From positions 404,457-468,456 of the forward strand of contig PMZI01000023.1 of the NCBI GenBank assembly GCA_003170475.1: a stretch of DNA of 64,000 nt, in the 5' to 3' direction. The translations under genes and the position numbers were made by a program. Every line of letters starts with the position of its first letter. The stretch's first letter is position 1. Shown here in pieces: positions 1-9,900 of this stretch. The notes under the pieces are model-generated. The model was not told where the DNA came from, did not search any database, and worked only from the letters and a program-made list of their open reading frames with translations. Source of the stretch: Ignavibacteriota bacterium. Its GTDB lineage: Bacteria; Bacteroidota; Ignavibacteria; UBA10030.

Positions 1-34
1 GAAGCAGTGTCTCCTTTGATTGTGCAAAACTCAT
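1..34 (-). CDS. 5' end of an unknown gene, cut by the window start
   Basis: On the minus strand an ATG at 34-32 opens a frame beginning MSFAQSKETLL that runs off the window. It is preceded by a strong Shine-Dalgarno sequence (GGAGG about four bases upstream), which is the main reason to accept it. It lies about 155 bases downstream of the ATP-grasp gene on the same strand, so the two may be co-transcribed. Eleven codons are too few to assign a family. Confidence 0.5.
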   Translation of the reverse strand, partial: MSFAQSKETLL

Positions 35-190
35 ACGGCCTCCGAGCTATGGCGGTGAGAAGAATTGATTGAAAGCACCGGAAATGTATCAATCCCGGCA
101 TTGAAAATCAAGTATGAACAGCGCAATTCTTTCATCGATTCATTTAAAGAGAAAGATGAGAAGGGGGCGTCTTAGCTCACAAATTGCGTT

Positions 191-1249
191 TCACCCTAAT
201 TTCGCTTCATTTGGGGCAACTTGACTGATCCGAGAGAACGTGAAATCGACCAATGCCTCCGAAATGGAAGAGACAATCCGCTCAGGCACCCCATCGGGAT
301 GGATGGATTGGAGCCTCATGTCGCACATCTCATTGACATAGTCGACAACGACGAATTTGTCGACGGAAGTCATCGCAATCTCCGTCGAAAAAAAATCGAG
401 TCCGCAGATTTGCTGGATGGTGATTGCGATCGAACGGAGCGGGTGGAGTCCGAACGCTTCCTCATCGTTTGGTGTTAACTCTTCATAGATATGTGTGAGA
501 TCGTTCCACCAGCACGGCAGAACGAGGCCGACAGCGTAGAAAACTCTGAACCAGCCTCGCCGATGGGCCAGCTCGACCGGAATCACTTTTTCCTGCAGGA
601 GGTATTTGTCATTCTTGTGATGCTGGCGCGTCTCGATGACATCTTTGAGAGACTCAGCTCCGAGGACGACACCGACCCCTCCGCCTGTTGTGTTCGCAGG
701 CTTGATAATGAACGGCCGTCCGAGCAACGCCAGCTCAGAAAGCGATAGCTCAACTTCCTTTCTCTGATTGAACGGGGAGATGATGATGGTGTAGGGGACC
801 TGGATGCCGTGGGACAAAAACTCAAGGTGCATCGTGGCCTTGTCTGACGCCCTTCGGAGTAAGTCGTGTGGATTGAGAATACAGAGGGTTTCACGGCGGC
901 CGGAAGTGCGAGCGATCCGATGGATGACGTTGGACAGCGCGAGAAACCGCTCGTCTTCATCAGAGGCGCGGTCGAGGAAAACACGGACGAACAGAGTGTC
1001 GTCCCGCAGTCTGGAAACCGTCTCCTCGAGGTTGTTCAGATCGACGAATTGTGTCGTAAGGCCGCGGGCACTTGCAGCAGTATCAAGACATCCAAGAAAC
1101 TCGCGATCGAATTCCCAGGTCCAGGCAACAGCAATATCAAATCCCTCACGGGCGGCTTTCATTTGACGAAAGATAGCTCCTTTCAGTCCTCTCTGCAAGC
1201 CTTCGTTCGACTCCGGGCGCAGGGTAACATCCTTGTTATTCAAAGCCAT
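191..1249 (-). CDS. ATP-grasp domain protein of unknown substrate
   Basis: A protein of about 352 residues with an ATP-grasp layout. It has a basic segment with the glycine-rich loop RPFIIKPANTTGGGVGVV, then a LLQEKVIP strand, and near the C-terminus an acidic metal-binding stretch (VVVDYVNEMCDM). ATP-grasp enzymes join a carboxylate to an amine or thiol through an acyl phosphate; the substrate cannot be read here. The frame is open upstream to 1507, but that extension is antisense to the lipoprotein gene and looks non-coding. I chose the ATG at 1249 (GGAAA about ten bases upstream); an ATG at 1267 is possible. The gene is head to head with the TPR lipoprotein gene, with only about 24 bases between start codons. 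Confidence 0.7.
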   Translation of the reverse strand: MALNNKDVTLRPESNEGLQRGLKGAIFRQMKAAREGFDIAVAWTWEFDREFLGCLDTAASARGLTTQFVDLNNLEETVSRLRDDTLFVRVFLDRASDEDERFLALSNVIHRIARTSGRRETLCILNPHDLLRRASDKATMHLEFLSHGIQVPYTIIISPFNQRKEVELSLSELALLGRPFIIKPANTTGGGVGVVLGAESLKDVIETRQHHKNDKYLLQEKVIPVELAHRRGWFRVFYAVGLVLPCWWNDLTHIYEELTPNDEEAFGLHPLRSIAITIQQICGLDFFSTEIAMTSVDKFVVVDYVNEMCDMRLQSIHPDGVPERIVSSISEALVDFTFSRISQVAPNEAKLG

Positions 1250-1273
1250 AATCGATATATTTTCCATACTCTT

Positions 1274-3001
1274 ATGAAAATTACCCTCTCTATTGTCATT
1301 GTCGCTCTTGTCACCGTCTTGGTTGGATGCAGTTCCATGAAGGAGACGGCCCAACCCTCCCCGGGAACAAAAAAAGATACTCCGCTCACGGAGCGTGTGA
1401 AGGAATACCAGCGCGATCGCGCACTCGCCCGCCTCGTGCAGGGCTCGGTGTATGACGTCACCGGTGACTATGCGAATGCAATTCTGGAATATCAGGAAGC
1501 GCTTCAACTCTATCCTCAGGCGGCCACGGAGTACGCGATCTCAAAAGACTACTCTGCTCTGGCGAAGCACGCTCTGGCGGCGCAGCACGGCGCGGAAGCG
1601 GTCCGGCTCGACTCCCTCAATATTCTGTATCATCAGAACCTTGCCACGATCTATCTGAACGCGTATCAGCCAGATCTCGCCGTGAAGGAATTCGAACGGG
1701 TTGTTCAGATCGACTCGAACAACGTCGAAGGACAGTATAACCTTGCGCGGCTCTATCAAACCACCCGGCCGTTGAAGGCCATCGAGATCTATGAGCGTCT
1801 TCTTGATCGCACGGGCGATGAGTGGGAGATTCTCCTCCAGACAGCCGAAACCTACACTTCCCTCGGCCGCTTTGATGAGGCGGCGGAAAAATACAAACAT
1901 ATGTTGGAACTGGATCCCAGCAACAAGGTCCTGCAGCGCCAGCTCGCCGAGACCTTCGGACGGGCAGGGAAGTTTCCGGAAGCACAGAAGATGTTAGAGA
2001 ACATCCTCGAGACCGACCCGAAGAATGCGGAGGCACTGTCCTCCCTGGCCGACGTCTATATGGAACAGCATCAGTATGACAAGGCAGTCCCGATCTATCA
2101 AAAGCTTCTCCTCCAGGAGCGCCAAAACACAGAGATCAAACTTCGGATCGGCATTGCGTACATCGGGCAGGCGGACCATGATTCGACGTTCGTGGTCAAG
2201 GCAAAACCGATCTTCGAGCAACTCAACAAAGATATCCCCAACGACTGGCGTCCGTGCTACTATCTCGGAGTTATCGCAGCACGCGAGGCGAAAGACTCCG
2301 TTGCCCGCGGGTATTTTGAGCGAGTGACACAGCTTGCGGCGTGGAATGGTGATGCGTGGTGGTATCTTGGATCATCGTACTTCGATAAAGGAGAATACCA
2401 GAAGCTCGTTGACGCGATGCTGAAGGCGGAAAAGACGCTTCCGAAAGATTACCGAATGCCGTTTCTCCTTGGACTTGCTTACAGTCGCATGGATCAAAAC
2501 GATCGGGCTGTGCCGGAGTTGCGCCGCTCGCTCGAACTGAAGCCGGACGACATGAACACGCTCAGTACGCTCGCCCTGACACTGGACGGGCTCCACCGCT
2601 ATCAGGAATCTGATTCACTCTACGAACGCGCGCTCAAACTGGATCCCAAGTCGCATCTTGTCATGAACAACTATGGGTACAGTCTTGCGGAACGGGGCTT
2701 GCAGCTCGAGCGTGCTCTGCAGATGTCGCTCCAGGCAATTGAAGCTGAACCAAACAATGATTCGTACCTCGACACCACTGGCTGGATTTACTTCAAGCTC
2801 GGTCGCTTCGAAGAAGCGTTGAAGTACATCTCCAAAGCAATTGGTGCGGGTGGAGCGAGTGCAACAGTGTATGAGCATATGGGGGACATTCAGTACAAAC
2901 TGGGTGAGAAGAAAAAGGCAGATCAATTCTGGAAGCAAGCGCTGGAATTGAATTCGGCCAATCAGGGTCTCAAAGATAAAATCGCCCGAGGCTCACTCTG
3001 A
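1274..3001 (+). CDS. TPR-repeat outer-membrane lipoprotein
   Basis: About 575 residues. The N-terminus is a lipoprotein signal peptide with lipobox LVGC (acylated Cys about residue 19). The rest is a chain of tetratricopeptide repeats from about residue 50 to the end, with typical repeat endings such as LDPSNK, TDPKNAEAL and LKPDDMNTL. TPR arrays are protein-protein scaffolds; in this phylum such lipoproteins often serve in envelope assembly. The frame continues upstream to 866, but that part lacks a signal peptide and overlaps the opposite gene, so the ATG at 1274 is preferred. The stop overlaps the next start by one base (TGATG), so it is translationally coupled to the DUF4292 gene. Confidence 0.85.
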   Translation: MKITLSIVIVALVTVLVGCSSMKETAQPSPGTKKDTPLTERVKEYQRDRALARLVQGSVYDVTGDYANAILEYQEALQLYPQAATEYAISKDYSALAKHALAAQHGAEAVRLDSLNILYHQNLATIYLNAYQPDLAVKEFERVVQIDSNNVEGQYNLARLYQTTRPLKAIEIYERLLDRTGDEWEILLQTAETYTSLGRFDEAAEKYKHMLELDPSNKVLQRQLAETFGRAGKFPEAQKMLENILETDPKNAEALSSLADVYMEQHQYDKAVPIYQKLLLQERQNTEIKLRIGIAYIGQADHDSTFVVKAKPIFEQLNKDIPNDWRPCYYLGVIAAREAKDSVARGYFERVTQLAAWNGDAWWYLGSSYFDKGEYQKLVDAMLKAEKTLPKDYRMPFLLGLAYSRMDQNDRAVPELRRSLELKPDDMNTLSTLALTLDGLHRYQESDSLYERALKLDPKSHLVMNNYGYSLAERGLQLERALQMSLQAIEAEPNNDSYLDTTGWIYFKLGRFEEALKYISKAIGAGGASATVYEHMGDIQYKLGEKKKADQFWKQALELNSANQGLKDKIARGSL

Positions 3002-3777
3002 TGAATCGTGTCCACGCGGGCTTGCTCTCTCTGGTCGTTGTTTTCCTTGCTGGCTGTGCATCGGTGCCAAAACCGGATCTCGCCGGCAAGACCGTGAATC
3101 CGGAAATTGTGCGGCAGATCGTCCGGGGAAACTATGAAAAGGTCCGCTCCATGACCGGTTCGGGGACGATCAGCGTGGAGACACCTGAAATGGCACAGTC
3201 CGGCTCGTTTGAGCTCTTTCTGCGGAAGCCCGACTCGGTTCTTGTGAAGATCGAAGGTCCTTTTGGTATTTCGGTCGGATCCATCCTCATCACCCGGCAG
3301 GAATTCGTCTTCTATAATAGTCTGGAGAACCAGCTCATTACGGGACCGGTCACCAGCGCCAACCTCAATCGGATTCTCAGAATCAAGTTGACATTCGATG
3401 AGCTGCTGACTCTCTTCACAGGGGGAAGTTTTCTTGCGTCGGACGATGCATCACCCGAAACAGTTGCCATCGAAGAGAACCAGTATGTCCTCACGTACAG
3501 GAGTCTTGAGGGAAGCAGACGATACTGGCTCGATCCGGCGTCCCTGCTGATTACCAGAATTCAACACCTTGATCCGAAGGGAAAGCTCTATTTCGAAGAA
3601 CGGTACGAGAAGTTTCGGACGTTTGGAGATGCATCGCTCCCGCGGTTCATCCGCGTTACGCAGCATACAAGCCAGAGAATGATTGGCGTTACATTCTCCT
3701 CACTCGACATCAACACCGGAGGTGCTCCTCTGGTGGTTGACATTCCCAAGAACGCAGAACGAATCCGCTGGCAATAA
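3001..3777 (+). CDS. DUF4292-type (LolB-like) lipoprotein
   Basis: 258 residues with a lipoprotein signal (lipobox LAGC, Cys about residue 19). The mature part reads like a LolA/LolB-type half-barrel: repeated beta strands such as GTISVETPEMAQSGSFELFL, DSVLVKIEGPFGISVGSILI and NQYVLTYRSLEGSRRYWLDP. This matches the DUF4292 family known from Bacteroidota and relatives, thought to act in lipoprotein or lipid handling at the outer membrane. Its start overlaps the TPR gene stop by one base and its stop overlaps the next start by one base, so the three genes form one coupled operon. The family call rests on pattern recognition. Confidence 0.7.
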   Translation: MNRVHAGLLSLVVVFLAGCASVPKPDLAGKTVNPEIVRQIVRGNYEKVRSMTGSGTISVETPEMAQSGSFELFLRKPDSVLVKIEGPFGISVGSILITRQEFVFYNSLENQLITGPVTSANLNRILRIKLTFDELLTLFTGGSFLASDDASPETVAIEENQYVLTYRSLEGSRRYWLDPASLLITRIQHLDPKGKLYFEERYEKFRTFGDASLPRFIRVTQHTSQRMIGVTFSSLDINTGGAPLVVDIPKNAERIRWQ

Positions 3778-5096
3778 TGCCACACAGACGATCACTCATT
3801 GTTGGGTTGTCGCTCCTCGTCGTCCTTGCGCTGGGTTTCTCCGCAACGGCTTTGTGCCAGTCAGGTACCAAACAGTCTTCAAAGAAGGCACGAGCTCCGG
3901 CAAAATCTCAGCCAGCGAAAAAGAAACCGCAATCAAGCATCAGCGACATGGAAAAGGAGCGGGCGAGATTGAACGCCGAGGCGGCCGAGTATGAGAAGAA
4001 ATTTAAAAAGAGCAAGGAAAAAGAAAGCGTCACGCTGGCGAATATCAACAAGCTTGAGCAGCAGATCAACATCAAGCGGAAGCTCATCAAGAAGCTCAGC
4101 GATCAGGAGCGACGATTGACCGGCGATATTTCGGATGCGCGGAGTTCCATCGGGGATCTCGAGCACCAGCTTGAATCACTGAAAAGCAACTACGCACGCT
4201 ATATTCGTTCGGTGTACAAATACGGCAGGGTCTACGATGTTGAATTGCTCTTCTCCTCCAGGTCGGTGAACCAGCTCTACATCCGGATAGAGTATCTCAA
4301 GCGCTTCTCGGAACAGCGGGCCAAAGACCTGCAGAATGTTGTTCACAAAAAGACCGATCTCGAGGATGAGAACCGGCAGCTGGAAACCCATCTCCAGCGT
4401 CAGCATCGGTTGCTTGCAGAGCGGAAGGCCGAAGAATCATCACTGACAGATGATGTCGCGGAACATCGGAATATGCTGAAGTCGATCACAAAGGACACGA
4501 AATTCTACCGTGAGCAGGCAGACGAAAAGACGCAGGCGGCAGAGAAACTTGCGAACATCCTCGCTGATTTGATTGAACGCGAAAAGGAACGGAAAGAACG
4601 TGAAGCTACCGCCGCCCACAATCGCGAACGCGTCCCGACAACACCCAAAACCAGCCCTACCGCCGAGACCGTGACAGGCACGTTTGCCATGAACAAAGGG
4701 AAGCTTCCCTGGCCGGTCGCCCTGGAGAGGAAGCCCGTCATCGCCTCAAAGTACGGCAAACAGATTCACCCGGTGCTCAAAACAGTCCGGGAAAACACCG
4801 GAATTGACATCAGGGTCGAAGCGGGATCCGACGTCCTTGCTGTTGCTGATGGCGAAGTATCCATCCTCACATTCATCCCCGGTTTTGGTAATACTCTCAT
4901 CCTGAACAACTATGACGGATATAGGACGATCTATGCCCATCTTTCCGAGATCACGGTCGTCGAATCGCAGAAGGTGAAGGCTGGTGAAAAGATTGCTCAA
5001 AGCGGCGAATCAGTGGAAGGACGGATACTGCATTTCGAAATCTGGCTGGGAAAAGAAAAACAAGATCCCGAGCTCTGGCTCGCCAAGCAACGATGA
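3777..5096 (+). CDS. EnvC-like murein hydrolase activator (degenerate M23/LytM)
   Basis: 439 residues: an N-terminal signal peptide (about 1-28), a long charged coiled coil (about 45-285), a basic low-complexity linker and a C-terminal M23/LytM domain (about 320-439). Active M23 peptidases bind zinc through HxxxD and HxH. Here the first histidine is Asn (NTGID) and the first His of HxH is replaced (ILHFEI), while the Asp, the YAHL histidine and the last His remain. This is the pattern of EnvC-type proteins that activate cell-wall amidases rather than cut peptidoglycan. The start overlaps the upstream stop by one base. A role in septal wall splitting is inferred from the family. Confidence 0.8.
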   Translation: MPHRRSLIVGLSLLVVLALGFSATALCQSGTKQSSKKARAPAKSQPAKKKPQSSISDMEKERARLNAEAAEYEKKFKKSKEKESVTLANINKLEQQINIKRKLIKKLSDQERRLTGDISDARSSIGDLEHQLESLKSNYARYIRSVYKYGRVYDVELLFSSRSVNQLYIRIEYLKRFSEQRAKDLQNVVHKKTDLEDENRQLETHLQRQHRLLAERKAEESSLTDDVAEHRNMLKSITKDTKFYREQADEKTQAAEKLANILADLIEREKERKEREATAAHNRERVPTTPKTSPTAETVTGTFAMNKGKLPWPVALERKPVIASKYGKQIHPVLKTVRENTGIDIRVEAGSDVLAVADGEVSILTFIPGFGNTLILNNYDGYRTIYAHLSEITVVESQKVKAGEKIAQSGESVEGRILHFEIWLGKEKQDPELWLAKQR

Positions 5097-5135
5097 AGCA
5101 CATGCACCTTCGAAAGGTTCACAAGCCCTGAGGCA

Positions 5136-6464
5136 ATGACAAAACCCTCAAGCATCAACGCCCGGGGATTCCTCCGGCCTCTCCAACTTACAGCGGTTGT
5201 CTTCTTTACAGTGTCAGGCGGACCGTACGGTCTCGAGCCGGTACTGCAGTATGTCGGCGGGGGAGTGGCGTTGATGCTCATCATCGTCACGCCGATTCTC
5301 TGGAGTATCCCCGCGATCTTCATGGTGCTTGAACTCAACGGAATGATGCCGATCAACGGCGGCTACTATCAGTGGGTAAAAAAGGGTCTGGGGTTGAAGT
5401 GGGGGTTCTTTGAAGGGTGGTGGTCTTGGCTCTTTACATTCACAGATCTTGCGATCTATCCTGTTCTGTTTGTTCAGTATCTGAGCTTCTTCTATCCCGA
5501 GGTCGCGCAATATAAGATTCCAATCTGTCTGGTGATCATCTGGGTCTCGGCAGCCTTGAATCTTCTGGGGATTCTTTCGGTCGGCCGAAGTTCACTCCTC
5601 CTCGGTTTTGGTGTGCTGGTTCCTTTTGCCATCCTTTTCGCTGTCGCCATCGGTAGAGGGTTTTCGTTTTCCCTCTCCACCGTGTCGATGCAAACGTATG
5701 GTCTCGGTTTTACGGCCTTCGGGATGGGGCTGTATACCGTGATGTGGAATTTTCTGGGGTGGGATAACGCTTCCTCGTTCGTTGAAGAAGTGTACCGCCC
5801 CGTTCGCTCGTACCTGATTTCCATCATTGCCGCGTTCGTGCTCATTCTCAGCATGTACTTTCTTTCCATCTGGACCGGCACGATCACCGGCATCGATGCT
5901 GGAGTTCTCAAGGCACAGGGATTTCCGTCGCTTGGCCTACTCGTGGGGGGCTGGTGGCTTGGCGCTGTTCTCTCGTTTGGTGGTATGGCCAGCGCGCTTG
6001 GACTTTTCATTTCGATTCTCCTCGCCATTTCCCGCGTTCCCAAAGCAATGGCTGATGATGGATTGCTCTCCCCGGCACTGAGCAGGATTCATCCCAAACA
6101 CAACGTTCCGCATGTCTCGATCATCGTCTGTGCGCTTGTTGTCAGTGGAATGATCTTTTGGGAATTTGGCGATCTGCTCATCATTGATGTGACATTGTAT
6201 GGAGCCGCCCTCTTCCTTGAGTTTGTCGCTCTGATCGTTCTGCGCATAACCAAGCCCGATGCCGAGCGGCCTTTCCGGATTCCGCTCAATGTTCCGGGCC
6301 TTGTCGTGATGACGATGTTGCCCGTAGCGTGCGCAGTTGTGGCGCTTGCCGCAGCTCTGTCGGAGGTGAGCATCTATACGAACGCGACACTGTTTGCGAT
6401 TTGCGCGGTGGGGACAGCCCCCATCGTGTGGATACTTCTCCGTGTCAGGCATTCTGCTCCGTGA
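5136..6464 (+). CDS. APC-superfamily amino acid/polyamine permease
   Basis: 442 residues, very hydrophobic, with about twelve membrane segments. The N-terminal region TVSGGPYGLEPVLQYVGGG corresponds to the unwound first helix of APC transporters, where the substrate carboxylate is bound; the family motif continues with NGGYYQWVKKGLG. The inner-membrane permease probably imports an amino acid or polyamine by cation symport or exchange; the substrate cannot be read. It follows the EnvC gene by 39 bases and could be read from the same transcript, though the functions are unrelated. A GAGG precedes the start. Confidence 0.82.
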   Translation: MTKPSSINARGFLRPLQLTAVVFFTVSGGPYGLEPVLQYVGGGVALMLIIVTPILWSIPAIFMVLELNGMMPINGGYYQWVKKGLGLKWGFFEGWWSWLFTFTDLAIYPVLFVQYLSFFYPEVAQYKIPICLVIIWVSAALNLLGILSVGRSSLLLGFGVLVPFAILFAVAIGRGFSFSLSTVSMQTYGLGFTAFGMGLYTVMWNFLGWDNASSFVEEVYRPVRSYLISIIAAFVLILSMYFLSIWTGTITGIDAGVLKAQGFPSLGLLVGGWWLGAVLSFGGMASALGLFISILLAISRVPKAMADDGLLSPALSRIHPKHNVPHVSIIVCALVVSGMIFWEFGDLLIIDVTLYGAALFLEFVALIVLRITKPDAERPFRIPLNVPGLVVMTMLPVACAVVALAAALSEVSIYTNATLFAICAVGTAPIVWILLRVRHSAP

Positions 6465-6588
6465 GTGAAAAAGTCGCTCATTTCTGTCTATACGTTGTCA
6501 AAAACCTTCCCTCACCTCTTCAGGATTCCATTTTCTGCAAAAAATGCTCGACCGATTCATTTATTCTTCCTTCCTCAGTGTGGTTGTC

Positions 6589-6653
6589 TTGACTTTCGAA
6601 GAAAGATTTAGGAAGATAGTTTTCAAGTGAACCACTGGTAAACCGTTACCAGT
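6589..6653 (+). promoter_or_regulatory. LacI-type operator palindrome with a possible -35 upstream of the first propeller gene
   Basis: The 441 bases between the permease and the next gene contain a perfect inverted repeat at 6634-6653: arms ACTGGTAA and TTACCAGT around ACCG. The core GTAAACCGTTAC resembles the LacI/GalR consensus GTAAnCGnTTnC. A TTGACT lies at 6589-6594, 49 bases before the core, close to the 51-52 bases seen at the three pectin-locus promoters, but no good -10 is visible. The rest of the gap (6654-6905) shows no gene. Operator function is inferred. Confidence 0.5.
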
Positions 6654-6905
6654 TATCTCGCCGTTTCGTTGGTTTCAGACTCACCTTTCTTTTCCTCAAG
6701 ACTGCCTAACAGGGGGGGCTCCGTGGTTCGAGGATGATTAAGTTCCTCTCGTTTTTCGAGACTCGTTCCAGCTTATGTTCCCAAGTTGTGTAGTTGTCTT
6801 TCCAATGTTCCATTCCCTTCGTCATCTCCTGACAACAGACAATCTTTGGACAGAACACCATCAGTTCTCTTCTTCTTTTTTGTTTTCCCGAAAGGATCAA
6901 AGCGT

Positions 6906-9900
6906 ATGAAAAATCAATTGAGCGTAATTTTTCTTGTCCTGCTCACTTCTTTCTGCACACACTTTCTGTCAGCACAATGGCTGCAAACCATCGGACCAAA
7001 TGGTGGTTCAGTGTCTTGCTTCACCGTCTCGGGCACGAATCTCTTTGCCGGTACTTATACCGGCGGCGTGTTTCTTTCCACCAACAACGGCACAAGCTGG
7101 ACAGCGGTGAATGCCGGCTTGACGAACCTTAATGTCACATGTCTTGCCGTCAGCGGCACGAATATCTTTGCAGCGACTAATGGTGGTGGCGTGTTTCTTT
7201 CGACCAACAACGGTACAAGCTGGACTGCAGTGAATACCGGCTTGACGGTTCCTTGGGTCTTTGCTCTTGCTGTCTCGGGCACAAATCTCTTTGCCGGGAC
7301 TGGCTATGGTGGTGTGTTTCTTTCCACCAACAACGGCACAAACTGGACTCCAGTAACTACCGTATCTACGTCTGACGTGCGCACTCTTGCCGTGTCAGGT
7401 ACGAATCTCTTTGCCGGCGCTGGCCACAGTGTATTTGTTTCCTCCAACAACGGCACAAATTGGACTTCAACCAATTTTCAGAATACCGTCTCTGCGCTTG
7501 TCGTCTCGGGCACGAATCTCTTTGTCGGGACGTATGAGGGCGTGTTTCTTTCAACCAACAACGGCGCAAGCTGGACTCCAGTCAATACGGGCTTGAACAC
7601 GTTTGTCCTGTCTCTTGCTGTCTCCGGCACAAATCTTTTTGCCGGGACTAATGGTGGTGGCGTGTTCCTCTCCACCAACAACGGCACAAGCTGGACTGCA
7701 GCCAATACAGGCTTGACGTACCCCGTTAATGCGTTTGCTGTTTCGGGCACGAACCTCTTTGCCGGGACCAATATCGGCGTGTTTCTTTCTGCCAACAACG
7801 GCACAAGCTGGACCACAGTCAATACAGGCATGACGATCCTTAGCGCCTATGCGTTTGCCGTCTCGGGAACGAATCTCTTCGCTGGAACTGAAGTCGACGG
7901 TGTCTTTCTATCCACAAACAACGGCACGAGCTGGACTCCGGTGAACACTGGGTTGACGAATACTAATGTCTTTGCGCTTGCCGTCTCGGGCACGAATCTC
8001 TTTGCCGGGACAGAGGGAGGTGTCTTTTTTTCCGCCAACAACGGCACAAGCTGGACTGCAGTCAATACAGGTTTGACGGTACCATATGTCCTTGCTCTTG
8101 CCGTCTCGGGCACGAATCTTTTTGCCGGGACGACTGATGGCGTGTATCTTTCCACCAACAACGGCACGAGCTGGACTGCAGTCAATACCGGCTGGACGAG
8201 TCATGATGGCTGTGCGTTCGCCCTCTCGGGCCCCAATCTCTTTGCGGGAACGTACAATGGCGGCGTCTTTCTTTCCACAAACAACGGCACAAGCTGGAGA
8301 GCAGTCAACACTGGTATAACGAACACCTATGTCCGTGCTCTTGCCGTCTCAGGCACGAATCTCTTCGCTGGGACTGAAGGCGATGGTGTATTTGTTTCCA
8401 CCAACAACGGAACGAGTTGGACTGCAATCAATACAGGTTTGACGAATACAACTGCCCGTGCTCTTGCCATCTCTGGCACGAATCTTTTTGCCGGGACTTC
8501 TGATGGCGTGTTTCTATCCACAAACAACGGCACAAACTGGACTCCGGTAAACACTGGGTTGACGAATACTTATGTCAATGGTCTAGCCGTCTCGGGCACG
8601 GATCTCTTTGCGGGCACGAATCTGAGGAGTGTTTGGAGGCGGCCGCTTTCGGAAATGATCGCCGGATCGGCAAGCATCAGCCCCTCAGCATCTGCGCAGG
8701 TTCCTGTCGGTGTGCCATTCTGGATTGATGTGAAGGTGGGAGATCCGACCGCCATCGCAGATCTGTACGGCATCTCATTTAAACTCAAAAGCAACAACGC
8801 ATTGTGTACCTATGTGGATGGAAGCAGCCAGGCGGGGAGCTTTCTTGGGACGAGCCCGTTGACGATCTTTCAAACTCTGGACGCACAGACCGTAGATGTC
8901 GCGGTAACTAAGACATCAGGACTTGGCGTCAACGGAAGCGGAGTCGTTGCCCGGATGCAGTTCAAGACCGCATCAACGCTACCTGTCAACTCAATCGTAC
9001 AGTTCTCACTTTATGATATCGTTGCGAACAACTCGACTGGGGCCGCAATCACCGTGTTCCCAGGCACATTGTCTGTAACATTCATCACCGCTGCGCAAGT
9101 GTGGCCGGGAGACTGCGACAACAATGGGATAGTCGACGCGGCGGATCTCTTGCCGATTGGCTTGTACTATAACCAACAATATGGCAGTGCCAACAATCCT
9201 GGAAATCAGTGGCAGGCTTTTACACGCCTGTACTGGACGAACGAGCCCCCCGGGAAGAAAGTGTACGCCGATGCCGACGGTAATGGAACGATCAATGCTG
9301 CAGATTTGCTGCCCATCGGGCTCAACTACGGAAGCACGCACCAGGTGACAACGAATAGTGCTGTGTCGGGAAGCGTGACTCAGACGCTGGCCAAGGCAAC
9401 AGCACAGGGATCTCTGGCGATTACATCGGTGACGGCAAACTCACTTGGTGGCACTCGCGTGAGTATTCCCATCCAGCTAACAACGACAGCACCGGTCTAC
9501 GGCATTGCCTTCACGCTCAAATCATCGACTGGGATCAAGTTCATCGGAGCTGATACCGCAGGCCGTGTTCTCACCGATGCAATCATGATGACGAAAGCCC
9601 TTGATGAACAAGGGTCATTCGATGTTGGCATGACGAAAGTGAGAGGAGACGGATTCACAGGGATCGGGCAACTGATCACTGTAGCGGCGGAACTGTCAGA
9701 GGCTGCGACTTCTCCTTTGAGCTTTGACATCCTGAATGTTGTGGCGAATGATGCAAGTGGCAATAGTGTGAACATCACTGGGAGCTCGTATCGCGGAGCT
9801 GTGACTTCTGAGCCAAGCTCAGCGATTCCGGAGACATACAGCCTGAGTCAGAACTACCCGAACCCGTTCAATCCATCGACGAATTTTGAGTTTCAAGTTC

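Noticed and set aside
866-1273. Upstream extension of the TPR lipoprotein frame
   Set aside because: It overlaps the ATP-grasp gene on the other strand and would bury the lipoprotein signal peptide, which begins at 1274.
1250-1507. N-terminal extension of the ATP-grasp frame
   Set aside because: Antisense to the lipoprotein N-terminus, with composition unlike the rest; ATGs at 1267 or 1249 fit better.
7005-8640. Possible CRISPR-like array from regular repeats
   Set aside because: The repeats are coding, in frame, about 117-120 bases, with no unique spacers; they encode propeller blades.
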